A DNA stretch of 6,685 nucleotides from Chloroflexia bacterium. GTDB lineage: Bacteria; Chloroflexota; Chloroflexia; Thermomicrobiales; UBA6265. The translations under genes and the position numbers were made by a program. The notes under the pieces were generated by a model. That model saw only the letters and a list, made by a program, of their open reading frames with translations. It did no database searches and had not been told where the DNA came from. Positions 1 through 5,856 of the stretch are shown piece by piece (positions within the stretch are counted from its first letter, which is position 1; the number at the start of each line of letters is the position of its first letter). Location of the stretch: assembly GCA_013698285.1 (NCBI GenBank), contig JACCVE010000350.1:1-6685 (forward strand), read 5' to 3'.

Positions 1-422
1 CTTCGTCGCCTCCGCCGCAGACGATCGGCACGCACCCGCGGCAACGATCCCAGCCTGGTCCGGGTCAGGCGTCCCACCCTTCTCAACCCGTGGTTTCGGC
101 CGGGCGTGCGACCGGCGGCATGGGCGAGGGGGAACGTCGGCCGACGGTGCCTGTCGACCGGGAGGTAACCGGCCGCGGCGGAGCCTCCGTGATCACTGCC
201 GGGCCAGGATCTATCCAACCCGGTGGGTCCGGGCCCGGCAGCTTGTCGTCCCGGTCCCAGAAAATGGCCTTGGGAGGGGTGATCGCCGTCGTCTCGGGGT
301 GCGTCCTGGTGTCGGTCCTGGGAGACCAAGCCGGGTGGGTCGGGATCTGTGCCGGTCCGATCGCGGTGATGGCGACCCTGATCGTCGCGACCCTGGTGAT
401 CAACGACCGGGCAGCGAAGTGA
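1..422 (+). CDS. Small membrane protein, 5'-partial (C-terminal two-helix hairpin)
   Basis: I do not recognise a family. The frame is open from the left edge (first full codon at 3) to TGA at 420-422, giving 139 visible residues. The first ~85 are hydrophilic and low-complexity, rich in Pro, Gly, Ser, Gln and Arg. Two hydrophobic stretches follow, about residues 88-108 (starting MALGGVIAVV) and 111-135 (AGWVGICAGPIAVMATLIV), separated by a short GD-containing turn, and the protein ends INDRAAK. This suggests a disordered cytoplasmic region followed by a membrane hairpin. Internal start candidates are GTG at 90, ATG at 120, GTG at 189 and ATG at 264, but none has a Shine-Dalgarno at proper spacing; the GGAGGT at 161-166 is 22 nt from the GTG at 189. 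I therefore infer that the true start lies outside the window; GTG 90 (110 residues) is the fallback. The coding reading rests on the hydrophobic pattern and on the G/C-ending codons of the 3' half. Confidence 0.55.
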   Translation, partial: SSPPPQTIGTHPRQRSQPGPGQASHPSQPVVSAGRATGGMGEGERRPTVPVDREVTGRGGASVITAGPGSIQPGGSGPGSLSSRSQKMALGGVIAVVSGCVLVSVLGDQAGWVGICAGPIAVMATLIVATLVINDRAAK

Positions 423-499
423 TCCCGGTCGTACCGCCCCGGGACGGTCCGTCGGGCTCCCGGGTGGGCCGGGACGGGGCCACTTGGTATCCACGGGCG

Positions 500-529
500 A
501 TGACGACCGCCCGCCGGGCATGCTAGGCT
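500..529 (+). promoter_or_regulatory. Candidate promoter of LDT-1
   Basis: The -35-like ATGACG (500-505; 4 of 6 matches to TTGACA) is followed after 18 nt by TAGGCT (524-529), which is preceded by TGC as in an extended -10. TAGGCT-type -10 elements are usual for housekeeping promoters in high-GC bacteria. Transcription would start near 536, giving about 100 nt of leader before the GTG at 636. This is a visual match only. Confidence 0.4.
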
Positions 530-620
530 GTTCGAGATGAGTGGGACGAGGGGTGACGCCGGTCGCGGCCCTGGGCAAGACATCGATCCGGGTCTGGTGG
601 CGCGCGGGCCCACAGCGCAC

Positions 621-627
621 GAGGGAG
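621..627 (+). promoter_or_regulatory. Ribosome binding site deciding the LDT-1 start
   Basis: GAGGGAG sits 8 nt before GTG 636. The alternatives are weaker. ATG 537 has no SD and would add 33 residues ahead of the signal peptide. ATG 672 has only a poor GGCAGG 3 nt away and would leave a very short n-region (MGWAHR). Confidence 0.5.
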
Positions 628-635
628 TAGGGACC

Positions 636-2036
636 GTGGGTTCAGGGGTTGGAGCGCGTGGCGGCAGGTGTATGGGCTGGGCCCACCGCTTGGCCGTGCT
701 GGTCTTGGTGATGACACTGTTGCCCGTGGCGAGTGTCGCGGCTCAGGATCAGCCGGGTCAGGAGGTCCAGGCGCCCGACGCGCCCGCCCAGGGCGAGGGG
801 CAAGAGGAGGAGGCGCCACCGGGTCCCGGTCCGGTCGAGGCCCGGTTCGCCGCCGATCTCGACATCGCGACCGACCTCTTGCCACCCGACCTCGGTGCGA
901 CCGACCAGACGGTCTACGTCGCGGCCACGGGTCATTCGGTCGGCGGCTGGATGCTGGACTACTGGCGAGCGAATGGCTCGACCGCCATGTACGGTGCCCC
1001 GATCAGCGAACCCTTCTTGGCCAATGGCTACTACAGCCAGGCGTTCGAGCGTGGCGTCTTCCAGTTCTACCCTGAACTCCTCTGGACCGAGCTGCCGGCG
1101 ATGGGGATGATGCCCCTCGGGTACACCGCGCTCGACGCCCGCGTCGGCACCACGCGGTCCGATGGTCGCCGGGCGGGGGGCGGTGGAGACCGCCGGGCGG
1201 GTGCCTGGCTGCCGCAGGACCCGACCTCGGCCGGGGTCGCCACGGCCTACGCGACCGGTCTCGTCAGCCAGACGACCGGACACACGGTGACGGGGTCCTT
1301 CTGGGACTGGTATCGCGCCAACGAGGGCGCTCACTACCTGGGTGCCCCCCTGAGTGAACCCCTCGTCGAACGCGGCCAGACCGTGCAGTACTTCGAGCGC
1401 GGCCTGTTGCTGGACGGGGACGACGGGACCCGCCTGGCGCCGTTGCCCGGCGAGTTGATCGCTCGCGGCGCGATGGCGGTCGATACCACCCCGGTCGACC
1501 AGGGGGACATGCCGGACTACGACGAGTCGGCTCTCGTGACCGCGTACAACCCCGCCCCGACCGGGGCGGACGGCGAGGGCCGCCGCTGGCTGGAGGTGGA
1601 CGTCGCGCGACAAGTCATCCGGGCCTACCAGGGGCAGACCGTGGTGATGGAGGCGTACGTCAGCACCGGGCTCAAGCCGAACGAGACCGAGACCGGCCGC
1701 TTCCACGTCCGGATCAAGCGCGCCTCGGAGGACATGAGCGGCTTCACCGACAGCACCGGCGAGGTCGTCTCCAACGAGGACGAGGCCGACGACCCGAACG
1801 ATGTCTCCTACGAGGTGGCCGACGTGCCGAACGTCCTCTACTTCAACCAGGAGGCGGAGGCCCTGCACGGCGCCTACTGGCACAATAACTTTGGCAACCG
1901 GATGAGCCACGGGTGCGTCAATCTGCCGCTGGACGTGGCCGCGTTCCTGTTCGAGTGGGCACCCCTCGGCACCGAGGTCTGGGTCCACGACGTGAACGCC
2001 GTCCCGACGCCGGAGCCGGTGCCGACCGGCGGCTGA
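636..2036 (+). CDS. L,D-transpeptidase with two TGH repeats, Sec-exported (LDT-1)
   Basis: This is a predicted extracytoplasmic L,D-transpeptidase (YkuD fold), a family that uses a Cys nucleophile to make 3-3 cross-links in peptidoglycan or to attach proteins to it; the native acceptor here is unknown. It has 466 residues from GTG 636. A Sec signal is visible: Arg-containing n-region, hydrophobic core at about 19-35, likely cut after VAA (36/37). A Gln/Glu/Pro-rich linker follows. Two ~50-residue repeats start at T98-G99-H100 and T214-G215-H216; each has GAP[IL]SEP 22 residues after its T and then Q.FERG. They are separated by an Arg/Gly-rich linker. The YkuD domain spans about 317-452, with H411 and the SHGC motif S424-H425-G426-C427 followed by VN, so the catalytic residues are intact. 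The protein ends in a short Pro-rich tail. It appears monocistronic. Function is confident at family level; the role of the repeats is not known. Confidence 0.9.
   Translation: MGSGVGARGGRCMGWAHRLAVLVLVMTLLPVASVAAQDQPGQEVQAPDAPAQGEGQEEEAPPGPGPVEARFAADLDIATDLLPPDLGATDQTVYVAATGHSVGGWMLDYWRANGSTAMYGAPISEPFLANGYYSQAFERGVFQFYPELLWTELPAMGMMPLGYTALDARVGTTRSDGRRAGGGGDRRAGAWLPQDPTSAGVATAYATGLVSQTTGHTVTGSFWDWYRANEGAHYLGAPLSEPLVERGQTVQYFERGLLLDGDDGTRLAPLPGELIARGAMAVDTTPVDQGDMPDYDESALVTAYNPAPTGADGEGRRWLEVDVARQVIRAYQGQTVVMEAYVSTGLKPNETETGRFHVRIKRASEDMSGFTDSTGEVVSNEDEADDPNDVSYEVADVPNVLYFNQEAEALHGAYWHNNFGNRMSHGCVNLPLDVAAFLFEWAPLGTEVWVHDVNAVPTPEPVPTGG
2015..2030 (+). terminator. Weak hairpin at the end of LDT-1
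   Basis: GCCGGT pairs perfectly with ACCGGC around a GCCG loop, just ahead of the stop codon. There is no T-tract after it, so it is either a U-less terminator-like structure or simply a consequence of the GC-rich codons of the Pro-rich tail. Confidence 0.15.
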
Positions 2037-2086
2037 GCCCAACTGATTAGTGGACCAGCGGTCGTTTCATTCCGGTCGCGGGTGAA

Positions 2087-2099
2087 CGGATAGTATCCG
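2087..2099. repeat. Perfect palindrome CGGATA-G-TATCCG
   Basis: A 6-bp inverted repeat around one central base, 51 bp past the LDT-1 stop. It has the size of a transcription-factor half-site pair, but it is downstream of one gene and no gene starts nearby on either strand, so chance is a fair explanation. Confidence 0.3.
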
Positions 2100-2353
2100 C
2101 TGACGGGGTTTGCCCACAACGTTCGAATGCCACTGCCCCGGTTTGACCATGCAGAACGAATATGCTGAGCCGTTGAAGTGTGGCCCTGAACGGCGAGGGC
2201 ACATGCGCTCCTCTCATATATGGGTCATGCACATCGAACGCGGTTGGTCCGCCTCGCCCGTCCCGCCGCGCCCGATGCGTTGTCTCTTCAACGCGGCTGG
2301 CGGCGACCTGGTTGGCTTCGGCTGCGTCTCCTCTGAATCCCGGCGTCGTAATG

Positions 2354-2384
2354 CCCGTGGCGGGACATTGTCACGCCCGACGGG
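2354..2384 (-). terminator. Candidate terminator hairpin of the asparaginase gene
   Basis: It begins 9 nt beyond the asparaginase stop. On the + strand, CCCGT (2354-2358) pairs with ACGGG (2380-2384), and GGCGGGAC (2359-2366) pairs with GTCACGCC (2370-2377) with one mismatch and an ATT loop; a 2-nt CG bulge separates the two stems. Reading on the - strand, no U-run follows, so it would be a non-canonical terminator or an mRNA 3' end-stabilising hairpin. Confidence 0.35.
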
Positions 2385-2393
2385 TGCCCGTGG

Positions 2394-3410
2394 TCAGGAC
2401 GCCAGTCGCACCGTGGCTCGCAGGTCGCCGACGTGCATCCCGTTGTGGTTCACGATCGGGCTGGGGTGGTGCTGCCGGAACGCCGCGATGATGGCGGCCG
2501 GCACCAGGTCGAGTTGCTCCAGGATGGCGGCCGTCACCGCGGGCTGGCCCCGGGTCGAACCGTCCAGCATCCGGATCGCCACGCCGACCCCGCGCTCCGG
2601 CACGCCGAAGCAGAACAGGCCCTCGGCCCCGCCCTTGGCCACGATCCGCCCCTCCCCGGCAAGCATCAGGGTGGTGGTCAGGCGGCCGTCGCCGGAGACG
2701 TTGGCCGGGTGGGCGATCATCGCGTCCCGCAGCCGGGTAAGCGCCGCCGCATGGCGACCGCCCGCCTCAGTCGCGGCCCGCTCCGGTGCCGCCAGGGTCG
2801 CGTAGGACGCAGCGAACGCCCGCATCGAGGCGCCGAAGGTCGGCAGGCTGCAGCCGTCGATGCCGAGCGCGACATCGGCCTCGGGCACGCGGCAGACCTC
2901 GGCAATGATCCCCAAGATGCGTCGCTGGGCGGGGTGGTCGAGGGCCAGGTAGTCGTCGGGGGATTCCCCCAGGTGCAGGCAGGTAGCGATGATGCCGGTG
3001 TGCTTGCCGGAGCAATCACAGGCGAGTGGGCCACGGGGGAAGCTGCCATTGAGGACTTCGGCGGCGGTGGCGCGGTCTGCTGGCAGGATCGTCCCGCAAC
3101 GCAGCGCCGTCTCGTCGAGGCCCAGCTTAGCGAGCATCGCCGCGACGGCGAGCTGGTGACGGCGAGTCCCGACGTGGGAGGCGCAACACAGGGCCAGCTC
3201 GGCCGGGGTGAACCCGAAGACGTCGGCCGCGCCGCACTCCACGAGTGGGACGGCCTGGAACGGCTTGGCCGACGACCGGAAGAAGACGACGTGGTCGGGA
3301 TCGCCGGCGGAGGCGACTAGGGCGCCATCGCTATCGACCACGGCCACAATGCCCTGGTGACTACTCTCGACCCGCCCGCCCCGCGTGACCTCGACGATCG
3401 TCTCCAGCAC
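2394..3410 (-). CDS. L-asparaginase, class 3 (Rhizobium etli type)
   Basis: Predicted to hydrolyse L-asparagine to aspartate and ammonia in the cytoplasm; no signal peptide or membrane segment is seen. It has 338 residues, slightly shorter than the ~367 of the R. etli enzyme. Family blocks in order are RSSAKPFQ (45-52), CCASHVG (75-81), CDCSGKHTG (131-139), GIDGCSLP (183-190) and AKGGAEG (258-264). Structural work on the R. etli enzyme defined two Ser-Lys tandems (S48-K51, S80-K263) and a zinc site (C135, K138, C189). The equivalents here are S46-K49, S78-K259, and C133, K136, C187: all are present, six of seven at a constant offset of 2. The GTG start at 3410 has AGGGAGG (complement of 3417-3423) 6 nt upstream. 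It follows the cupin gene by 70 nt on the same strand and is probably co-transcribed with it. Family assignment is strong; substrate preference is inferred. Confidence 0.92.
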   Translation of the reverse strand: MLETIVEVTRGGRVESSHQGIVAVVDSDGALVASAGDPDHVVFFRSSAKPFQAVPLVECGAADVFGFTPAELALCCASHVGTRRHQLAVAAMLAKLGLDETALRCGTILPADRATAAEVLNGSFPRGPLACDCSGKHTGIIATCLHLGESPDDYLALDHPAQRRILGIIAEVCRVPEADVALGIDGCSLPTFGASMRAFAASYATLAAPERAATEAGGRHAAALTRLRDAMIAHPANVSGDGRLTTTLMLAGEGRIVAKGGAEGLFCFGVPERGVGVAIRMLDGSTRGQPAVTAAILEQLDLVPAAIIAAFRQHHPSPIVNHNGMHVGDLRATVRLAS

Positions 3411-3480
3411 CCGTCGCCTCCCTTGCCCGTTGACGACGTCATCCTAGCCGATGGAGGCGTGAGGCGTGAGGGGCAGGGAG

Positions 3481-3903
3481 TCAAGCAGTCCCGACAGAGT
3501 CTGGCGGTGGGGGTGAGGGGGCGTCGGTGTCGACTCGGGTCGTGGAGGCGAAGGACGGTCCCGGGAAGATCACCAGGGCCCGCAGGGGCGCGGTGCCGGT
3601 GTTCTCGAAGCCGTGTGGCAGGCCCGGCGGCAGGATCAGGCTGACGCCCGGCCCGACCGCGACGCGCTCCTCCCCCAACGTCGCTTCCCCGGACCCGGCG
3701 AGGAAACTGAGCACCTCCTCGACCGGGTGGGTGTGGCGCGGCACCGCCTCGCCCGGCCCCAGGGTCTGCTCGGCGACGAACAGGTCCCGCGAACCTTGGT
3801 CGCCCGAGGCGATGGCGCGGTAGGGCAGCCCGCTGGGGGCGCGATGGACCGGCGCGTCCCGGTGATCCACCCGTGTGCCCTGGCCCGTGGCGGTGGCGGC
3901 CAT
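3481..3903 (-). CDS. Small single-domain cupin protein
   Basis: A 140-residue protein with a single conserved beta-barrel (cupin_2 type). Cupin motif 1 reads from G51 through H57-x-H59 to E63. Motif 2 runs from G86 through P92-P93-G94 to H97 and N101, an almost exact G(X)5PXG(X)2H(X)3N. H57, H59, E63 and H97 are the expected metal ligands, so a metal-binding pocket is probable. The last ~20 residues are Pro/Ser-rich and probably disordered. Single-domain cupins include dioxygenases, isomerases and ligand sensors, and nothing in the sequence decides between them. ATG 3903 is chosen because GGGAGGAG lies 7 nt upstream and because the extra 84 residues of the longer open frame (from 4155) look noncoding and would overlap LDT-2. 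It is the first gene of a likely two-gene operon with the asparaginase. Confidence 0.85.
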   Translation of the reverse strand: MAATATGQGTRVDHRDAPVHRAPSGLPYRAIASGDQGSRDLFVAEQTLGPGEAVPRHTHPVEEVLSFLAGSGEATLGEERVAVGPGVSLILPPGLPHGFENTGTAPLRALVIFPGPSFASTTRVDTDAPSPPPPDSVGTA

Positions 3904-3910
3904 CACCTCT

Positions 3911-3918
3911 CTCCTCCC
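3911..3918 (-). promoter_or_regulatory. Ribosome binding site deciding the cupin start
   Basis: On the - strand GGGAGGAG precedes ATG 3903 with a 7-nt gap. It excludes the longer open reading that would begin at 4155. Confidence 0.7.
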
Positions 3919-4020
3919 GCTGGTGTGCGCCGTGCGTGGTCGCCACCTGGCCACGGTCGCCGCATCGGTGCTTCGACCTTGAAACCGGGCGACCGCGATG
4001 CGCGTTTCATACAGCATAGG

Positions 4021-4034
4021 GGACCGCGTGGTCC
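4021..4034. repeat. Inverted repeat GGACC-GCGT-GGTCC
   Basis: Perfect 5-bp arms around 4 bases, immediately upstream of the possible cupin -10 as read on the - strand. The position would suit an operator, but the arms are short in a GC-rich background. Confidence 0.3.
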
Positions 4035-4091
4035 GTTCGCCCCTACTTCCCCCTGATCCTGAATACCCCCAACCGCGATGTCGCATCACTC

Positions 4092-4098
4092 GGAGGAG
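4092..4098 (+). promoter_or_regulatory. Ribosome binding site deciding the LDT-2 start
   Basis: GGAGGAG is 6 nt before ATG 4105 and lies inside the alternative frame that would start at ATG 4078. The internal ATG is therefore preferred, removing nine residues. Confidence 0.75.
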
Positions 4099-4104
4099 CC
4101 AAGC

Positions 4105-5721
4105 ATGCCCAGGGACCTCGACACCACTGACATTCCCAACGTACCGGTTCGTCATCCGGCCCAGCCCCGCCTCGTCGTGCCGTCATCCGAGTCGTCCCGG
4201 CTCTCCCGCCGGGCATTCGGCATCGGCGCCGCCGGGATCGCGGCTGGCGTGGCCCTCCGGTCCGAGACGCGCGGTGCCGCCGCCCAGACGGCCTACCAGG
4301 TGCCGCCGGCCGTGCCGGGACGCTACTTCCCGTTGACGGGACACAATCTCCGCGAGCCCTTCCTGTCCCGTTGGGAGGAGGCGGGTGCCGAGGCCGTCCT
4401 CGGCGCCCCATTGTCGGAGGAATGGTTCCTGGAAGATGTCGGCGTCGTCCAGTCGTTCGAGGCGTTGACCCTGGTCTTCGATCCCGCCCTGACCGCCCCA
4501 TTCGATGTCCAGGGAGTCGCGCTCTCTCGCCAGGTCCGCGACGACCAATCGCCGGCGGAGGCGACGCGGGGCGTGGCCGGGTGTTCCGGACGTGACTGCC
4601 AATTCTTTCCGGACACCGGTCACACGTTGAGCGGGGATACCCTCGCCTTTTGGGCAAGTCACGGTGGTCAGGCCGTGTTCGGGTCGCCGGTGAGCGAGCC
4701 GTTCCGGGACCGGGAGTCCGGGGCCACGGTCCAGGTGTTCGGGGCGGCGGTGCTGGAACAGGACGGCGACGGCGCAGTCCGGGCCCGGGCGCTCGGCCGC
4801 ATGCTGGCGGAACGGGACGGATTGTTCGGCACGGCACCGTTCTCGCCCGCTCCGCCGACCGGCGGGGAGACGACGCTGGTCTCGGCCTCGGACGGTCTCC
4901 GGTTGCGCGACGCCCCGTCGCTGGACGGCCCGCTGCTGGTCGTGCTGCCGGACAATGCCGAGTTCATCGCCGTGCCGAACAGCACCGGCGAATGGGTGGC
5001 GGGCTATGTCGATGGCTACGCCGGGTGGGTCGTGGCGGAGTTTCTGACCCCGCCGGTCGCCTTGCCCCAGACGAGCGTCGCGTCGTGGGACCCGATGATC
5101 TGGCAGGGCGCCGCCCTCAGCGAGACCAATGTCCGGGCCCGGCCGACCACCGACGCCCGGGTCGTCGAGGAACTCGTCTATGGCGACGACCTGACGGTGA
5201 GGGCCTGGGTGAAGGGCGAGGAGTTGTTCGAGGGGGCCGACCTCTGGGCACAGGTCGGCCGCGACCGGTTCGTCTACGCCCGAAACGTGGGCAGGACCGC
5301 ACCCGTGGCGCCGCCGCCGGTGCCCGGGGACGCGCCGCAGTTTGGCCCCTGGATCGACGTCAACCTGACCCAGCAATTGATGGTCGCCTACGACGGCCGG
5401 ACCCCCGTCCGCACCGTCGTCACCACCACCGGCATGGCGGGCTGGGAGACCCCGACGGGATACTTCTCGATCATCAACCGGGTCCCGAACGAGACGATGA
5501 CCAGCGGCGCGATCGGGGCGGAGCACTTCTATAAGCTCGAGGACGTGCTGTTCACCCAGTACTTCACCGAAGTTGGCCACGCCATCCACTACGCCTGGTG
5601 GCGGACGGCCGAGACGATCGGTCGCCCTGGCAGTCACGGCTGCCTGAATGTGCTCCTGGACGATGCCCGCTTCTTCTGGGACTGGGCGGACTACGGCACG
5701 GGGGTGTACGTCCACTATTAG
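4105..5721 (+). CDS. L,D-transpeptidase with Tat signal, two TGH repeats and two SH3-like domains (LDT-2)
   Basis: This is a predicted exported L,D-transpeptidase of 538 residues acting on the cell wall. The N-terminus has a twin-arginine signal: S34-R35-R36-A37-F38, then a Gly/Ala-rich hydrophobic stretch (39-51), with likely cleavage after AAA (60). Two TGH repeats begin at T78 and T171, each with G[AS]P[LV]SE 22 residues after the T. Two SH3-like modules follow, at about 258-315 (GLRLRDAPS, later GYAGWVVAEFL) and 338-397 (NVRARPTTDA), of the kind that often bind wall polymers. The YkuD domain spans about 416-538. H495 and S510-H511-G512-C513 followed by LN supply the catalytic set; the gap between the His and the SHGC is 14 residues, against 12 in LDT-1. 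The domain reaches the C-terminus with almost no tail. It shares its plan with LDT-1 but adds the SH3 pair and a different export signal. Family assignment is strong; Tat use is inferred. Confidence 0.92.
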   Translation: MPRDLDTTDIPNVPVRHPAQPRLVVPSSESSRLSRRAFGIGAAGIAAGVALRSETRGAAAQTAYQVPPAVPGRYFPLTGHNLREPFLSRWEEAGAEAVLGAPLSEEWFLEDVGVVQSFEALTLVFDPALTAPFDVQGVALSRQVRDDQSPAEATRGVAGCSGRDCQFFPDTGHTLSGDTLAFWASHGGQAVFGSPVSEPFRDRESGATVQVFGAAVLEQDGDGAVRARALGRMLAERDGLFGTAPFSPAPPTGGETTLVSASDGLRLRDAPSLDGPLLVVLPDNAEFIAVPNSTGEWVAGYVDGYAGWVVAEFLTPPVALPQTSVASWDPMIWQGAALSETNVRARPTTDARVVEELVYGDDLTVRAWVKGEELFEGADLWAQVGRDRFVYARNVGRTAPVAPPPVPGDAPQFGPWIDVNLTQQLMVAYDGRTPVRTVVTTTGMAGWETPTGYFSIINRVPNETMTSGAIGAEHFYKLEDVLFTQYFTEVGHAIHYAWWRTAETIGRPGSHGCLNVLLDDARFFWDWADYGTGVYVHY

Positions 5722-5780
5722 CCCGTTCCCCCGCCGTCCTCCTGGGTGGCCAGGCGCGATCTCCGGCCGCGGCATGGCGT

Positions 5781-5801
5781 CGCCCCCCGGGGCGGGGGGC
5801 G
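5781..5801 (+). terminator. G/C-only hairpin downstream of LDT-2
   Basis: CGCCCCCC (5781-5788) pairs perfectly with GGGGGGCG (5794-5801) around a 5-base GGGGC loop, 60 nt past the LDT-2 stop. The stem is very stable but no T-tract follows, so termination by it would be non-canonical. Confidence 0.4.
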
Positions 5802-5827
5802 TAACGAGCAGGGCGCCCGGCGTAGGG

Positions 5828-5843
5828 TGACGTTCGGGCGTCA
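5828..5843 (+). terminator. Short hairpin with TTCGGG loop followed by TTT
   Basis: TGACG (5828-5832) and CGTCA (5839-5843) flank TTCGGG, and TTT comes directly after. With the preceding G/C hairpin it could form a two-part terminator for LDT-2. The stem is only 5 bp. Confidence 0.3.
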
Positions 5844-5856
5844 TTTGCCCATGGCG

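Larger units (their letters stand above)
2037..2393. other. Intergenic region without a convincing gene
   Basis: These 357 bp lie between the 3' ends of two convergent genes. They look less GC-rich than their surroundings and include AT-rich patches such as CATATATG near 2216. Open frames crossing them lack an SD and encode no recognisable motif. Visible structures are a perfect 6+1+6 palindrome at 2087-2099 (CGGATA-G-TATCCG), a 6-bp hairpin at 2277-2294 (GCGTTG/CAACGC), and the larger hairpin at 2354-2384 listed separately. I see no RNA gene that I can name. Confidence 0.5.
3904..4104. other. Divergent intergenic region between cupin and LDT-2
   Basis: It should hold promoters for both directions. 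An AT-richer island lies at 4005-4018. On the - strand it offers TATGCT (complement of 4013-4018) as a possible -10 for the cupin operon, but no good -35 lies at 16-18 nt. On the + strand TTGAAA (3979-3984) is a good -35 look-alike without a well-placed -10. The nonamer ACCGCGATG occurs twice, at 3992-4000 and 4072-4080, 80 bp apart. A GGACC/GGTCC inverted repeat lies at 4021-4034. Confidence 0.4.

Noticed and set aside
642..2042. Long - strand open frame (466 aa) opposite LDT-1
   Set aside because: It mirrors a gene with intact YkuD catalytic motifs. The translation is Arg/Gly/Val-rich without domains, as expected from the antisense of high-GC coding DNA.
2110..2805. + strand open frame covering the intergenic gap and the end of the asparaginase
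   Set aside because: It begins with TTG without an SD, shows no recognisable motif, and overlaps a confident gene by about 400 bp on the other strand.
2433..3320. + strand open frame (295 aa) opposite the asparaginase
   Set aside because: All family motifs are on the - strand; the + reading is low-complexity Gly/Arg/Asp-rich.
3453..3474. Tandem GGCGTGA units between cupin and asparaginase
   Set aside because: Only two 7-bp copies in a purine-rich stretch; likely chance.
3904..4155. 84-residue N-terminal extension of the cupin
   Set aside because: No motif, not typical of cupins, overlaps the LDT-2 start, and a strong SD sits right before ATG 3903.
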